From CAZSRX01 sp964609675 [NCBI: uncultured Bacteroidota bacterium] (GTDB lineage: Bacteria; CLD3; SB21): a DNA stretch of 7,273 nucleotides. Positions 4,742 through 7,273 of this stretch are shown here, one piece after another (positions within the stretch are counted from its first letter, which is position 1; each line of letters opens with the position of its first letter). The translations under genes were made by a program, and so were the position numbers. Under the pieces are notes generated by a model. It did not search any database and was not told the origin of the DNA. It worked only from the letters and a program-made list of their open reading frames with translations. The stretch lies in assembly GCA_964609675.1 (NCBI GenBank), contig CAZSRX010000057.1, forward strand, positions 1 through 7,273, in the 5' to 3' direction.

Positions 4742-7273
4742 TTACCTTACCAGTAATATTTTCCGGCTCTTCACATAACCGGCGGTTTCCATGCGGATGA
4801 GATACACTCCGCTCGACACCGCGTGGCCCCGCGCGTCCCTGCCGTTCCACTGCAGGTCATACTTTCCGGTTTCATAATACCCGTTCGCCAGCGTGGTGAC
4901 CAATTGTCCCAGCACATTGTAAACCTGTAGTTTCACGTGGCCGGATTTTGCAATATCAAATCGAATGGTCGTGTTCGGGTTGAACGGGTTCGGGTAATTC
5001 GGGTACAGTGAGAAATTCTCCGGCATGGATTTTTTCAGCGCGTCCGCCTCTTTCGCGACATAATTCGCGTCACCGGCGATGATTTTGAAACGGTGATTTT
5101 TCAGTGACCGGAATGTATAACGGTTCTGTTCCGTGAGACGGATGAAGCGGTTATTGTCCATATCGACGAGCCAGCCCTTCAGGAGTTGCGCGTTGTCCCA
5201 AGCGAGTGTTGCCGTATTTTGCCCGGTATGGTTGAGCAAAACAGCATCCCAAGTATGTCCGGGTTCGTCGGAAGAGCGGATGTCGAAGGCCAGCTTTTCG
5301 CCGGAGCGGCTGAAATACAGGCATACGCCGTTTTCCATATCCAGGGGTTCCGCGGCGTCGAAATTGTCGGATTCATTCATGGCGCGTTCGTGCGTACCGA
5401 TATAATTATCCTGATCATAATAATCACCGGAAGTTACGGATAAGCGTAATGAGCCGGCATTTTCTGCGGTAATTTTTTCCAGAGCGGCTGAAAGACTGAT
5501 GACGTTCATCAGGGGAATCGTACCGGATGTCTTTTTCCTGATGGCATACGCGCGGAACGGCTTGAACTGGGTTGCGTTACCATGCCAGCCGGTATCATCA
5601 AGATACCAGATCGGATCAATTTCTCCGGAGTTGGTAACGGTAACACTCCTGGAATAAGCATACGGCCACGGAATCAGATTCCAACCCTGATACAACGTGA
5701 TGCTATTCAGCAGTCCCGGCGCGTTGGTCCATCCTGAACTGATCGATGTAAAAGGATGCGCCGTTACGGTGGTGTAAATCACATACGCGGTGTTCGGAAC
5801 AAGCGTCGTTACATCGCTGAATTGCTGTGTGGTTGCGTTAAAAGTTCCCGCGCGCCAGTTGGTGGGAATGTCCATGGAGTTCTTTTTCTGCGCGCCCCAC
5901 CGTTTTGTAAGATCAATCATTGCCGCGCTGCACGGCAGGGAGACGGTAAAAAATTTACCGGTAGGAAATTCCTGGGGTATCCCTCCGGCATTTAATATCG
6001 AACTGATTTCAGAATTTTCTAATTTTACCGGAATATTCACCCTTCCGGTTGCTGAAGGATAGTAAACGGTTCCGCCTTCATTTTGAGCGATAATCCGATA
6101 CCATAAACCCTCTGTTGTAACATCTCCGCCGGGGATTGTATGGCTGTAAACATTACCGGAATTATTCATTGTAACCGTATTACCGGTGGTTTGCTTGGAA
6201 TTGCCGTAGGTAAGATTTACGGTAGGACTTTCGCCATTGACCGTAACGGAAACCGTTACCGTTTGATAGGGTACCGGCGTAGCGACTGACAAATTCGGAT
6301 TTCCCGCAAATGACGGCGCCAACATCAAGGTCTTCGCGCTGTCTTCATTTGAAGCCGGTGATACCCCCCATGTATTGACGCCATAGACAGTGTAATAATA
6401 AACCGTATTGGCAGTCGTGTTCCTGGTGTCCGAATAACTGGTTGATATGGTCGAATCGTGATATACATAACTCGTATTGGACGGCGTGGAACGGAAAATG
6501 CGATACCGTACCGGATTATTTCCGCTGGCCGTCCATGACAGGTTTACCTGTGATGATGAAACACCGGACGCCGTAAGTAACGAAGGCGCAGTGGGGGCTG
6601 TCATGGAGGCTTGATAAACACCCCTCGTTGCCGTACCTGCAAAAATATGGAAGCCGCTGAATGCAAAAGATAAAACGTTTGTATTCGTTAACACCTCCGT
6701 CCAATTCGTGCCATTGTTAGTTGATAAAAACACTCCGCCCCCAGTGCCCGCGAACAGATGCCCGCCGGTGTTAACCGCAAGGGATTGAATAGAGGAATAT
6801 GTCAGACCGGTATTGACCGCCGTCCAGTTCGCCCCGTTATCCGTGGAGCGATATACCCCGCCGCCATTAGTGCCCGCAAACAGATGCCCGCCGGCGTTAA
6901 TCGCAAGAGAACGGACATTGTTATTCGTCAGACCGTTATTGATTGCCGTCCAGTTCGCCCCGTTATCCGTGGAGCGATATACCCCGCCGCCATTAGTGCC
7001 CGCAAACAGATGCCCGCCGGCGTTAATCGCAAGAGAACGGACATTGTTATTCGTCAGACCGTTATTGATTGCCGTCCAGTTCGCCCCGTTATCCGTGGAG
7101 CGATATACCCCGCCGGCATATATGCCCGCAAACAGATGCCCGCCGGCATTAATCGCAAGAGATTGAACATAGGAATTTGTCAGGCCGTTATTGATTGCCG
7201 TCCAGTTCGCCCCGTTATCCGTGGAGCGATATACCCCGCCGCCCCAAGTGCCCGCAAACAGATGCCCGCCGGC
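4742..7273 (-). CDS. Large secreted protein with BNR-like repeats, FN3 and T9SS-type sorting domain (partial, N-terminus outside window)
   Basis: The frame is open from the right edge to the stop at 4742-4744, giving 843 visible C-terminal residues; the true start lies outside the window. Visible residues 1-225 are BNR/sortilin/Ycf48-like propeller repeats, each with GGHLFAGTxGGGVYRSTDNGANWTAINNGL. Residues about 227-317 form a fibronectin type III domain (PSLLTASGVSSSQVNLSWTA ... YYYTVYGVNTWGVSPASN). About 318-415 is an Ig-like domain (VTVSVTVNGESPTVNLTYG ... GLWYRIIAQNEGG). About 420-620 contains a GWNLIPWP element and the surrounding pattern common in large secreted FCB proteins. A further beta region runs to about 750. 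Residues 753-843 match the T9SS type A / FlgD-Ig-like sorting domain: FSLYPNYPNPFNPNTTIRF, VKLQVYNVLGQLVTTL, GKYDLQWNGRDARG, SSGVYLIRM, ending KSRKILLVR. Such domains direct outer-membrane export and are usually cleaved. A binding or surface role is inferred. GTG at 6733 is an internal valine, not a start. Confidence 0.93.
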   Translation of the reverse strand, partial: AGGHLFAGTWGGGVYRSTDNGANWTAINNGLTNSYVQSLAINAGGHLFAGIYAGGVYRSTDNGANWTAINNGLTNNNVRSLAINAGGHLFAGTNGGGVYRSTDNGANWTAINNGLTNNNVRSLAINAGGHLFAGTNGGGVYRSTDNGANWTAVNTGLTYSSIQSLAVNTGGHLFAGTGGGVFLSTNNGTNWTEVLTNTNVLSFAFSGFHIFAGTATRGVYQASMTAPTAPSLLTASGVSSSQVNLSWTASGNNPVRYRIFRSTPSNTSYVYHDSTISTSYSDTRNTTANTVYYYTVYGVNTWGVSPASNEDSAKTLMLAPSFAGNPNLSVATPVPYQTVTVSVTVNGESPTVNLTYGNSKQTTGNTVTMNNSGNVYSHTIPGGDVTTEGLWYRIIAQNEGGTVYYPSATGRVNIPVKLENSEISSILNAGGIPQEFPTGKFFTVSLPCSAAMIDLTKRWGAQKKNSMDIPTNWRAGTFNATTQQFSDVTTLVPNTAYVIYTTVTAHPFTSISSGWTNAPGLLNSITLYQGWNLIPWPYAYSRSVTVTNSGEIDPIWYLDDTGWHGNATQFKPFRAYAIRKKTSGTIPLMNVISLSAALEKITAENAGSLRLSVTSGDYYDQDNYIGTHERAMNESDNFDAAEPLDMENGVCLYFSRSGEKLAFDIRSSDEPGHTWDAVLLNHTGQNTATLAWDNAQLLKGWLVDMDNNRFIRLTEQNRYTFRSLKNHRFKIIAGDANYVAKEADALKKSMPENFSLYPNYPNPFNPNTTIRFDIAKSGHVKLQVYNVLGQLVTTLANGYYETGKYDLQWNGRDARGHAVSSGVYLIRMETAGYVKSRKILLVR
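6770..7273 (-). repeat. Tandem 126-bp repeats encoding BNR-like units, including two perfect copies
   Basis: Four in-frame units of 126 bases (42 codons) fill this stretch, and a fifth, diverged unit follows downstream in the protein. Copies 6819-6944 and 6945-7070 are identical base for base by eye, and identity at this period continues to 7115. The outer copies differ mainly in the variable loop (TWGG, IYAGG or TNGGG) and in the NNNVRS / NSYVQS / YSSIQS segment. The array continues past the right edge, so the total number of copies is unknown. Confidence 0.95.

Noticed and set aside
6813-7166. Plus-strand 117-residue repetitive open frame
   Set aside because: It is the antisense reading of the 126-bp repeats; its open frame and periodicity follow from the real minus-strand gene.
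6770-7273. CRISPR-like repeat array
   Set aside because: The units are 126 bp, directly adjacent without spacers, and in frame with a recognised protein repeat.

Overview
The window appears to come from a bacterium of the FCB superphylum or a nearby candidate phylum (the Ignavibacteriota, Calditrichota, KSB1, Cloacimonadota or Marinimicrobia type). This rests on three things: a secreted multidomain protein ending in a type IX secretion (T9SS type A / FlgD-Ig-like) sorting domain with the YPNPFNP signature, BNR-like, FN3 and beta-helix secreted proteins, and a CsgG-like protein with a C-terminal glycine-rich membrane segment and proline tail. The genus cannot be resolved. Base composition is near-balanced, with AT-rich patches in the intergenic region and in the core of one gene.

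Every convincing gene is on the minus strand. Read in the direction of transcription (right to left), the layout is as follows. (1) 7273-4742: the C-terminal 843 residues of a large secreted protein, with tandem 42-residue BNR-like repeats, FN3, Ig-like and other beta domains, and a T9SS-type sorting domain. (2) 4741-3731: about 1 kb without a convincing gene. The half next to gene 1 is structured and moderately GC-rich, the other part is AT-rich, and the region holds several inverted repeats. (3) 3730 to beyond position 1: four closely spaced genes with gaps of 46, 34 and 41 bases, very probably one operon. They encode a CsgG/LpoB-like secreted protein, two paralogous right-handed parallel beta-helix proteins, and an incomplete protein of tandem about 77-residue Ig-like repeats. 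Each of the four has a clear N-terminal signal peptide.

The shared picture is export and cell-surface display. All complete gene products carry signal peptides and none looks like a cytoplasmic enzyme. The CsgG-like protein may have an envelope role for the operon's secreted products, but that is inference. The right-hand protein carries a T9SS sorting domain, while the two complete beta-helix proteins do not. I see no RNA gene, CRISPR array, intact mobile element, phage gene or defence system. The points most worth attention are the recent repeat expansions (a perfect 126-bp tandem duplication in the right-hand gene and a 231-bp-period repeat in the left-hand gene), the matching short C-terminal stubs of the two beta-helix paralogs, and the structured 1-kb gap.
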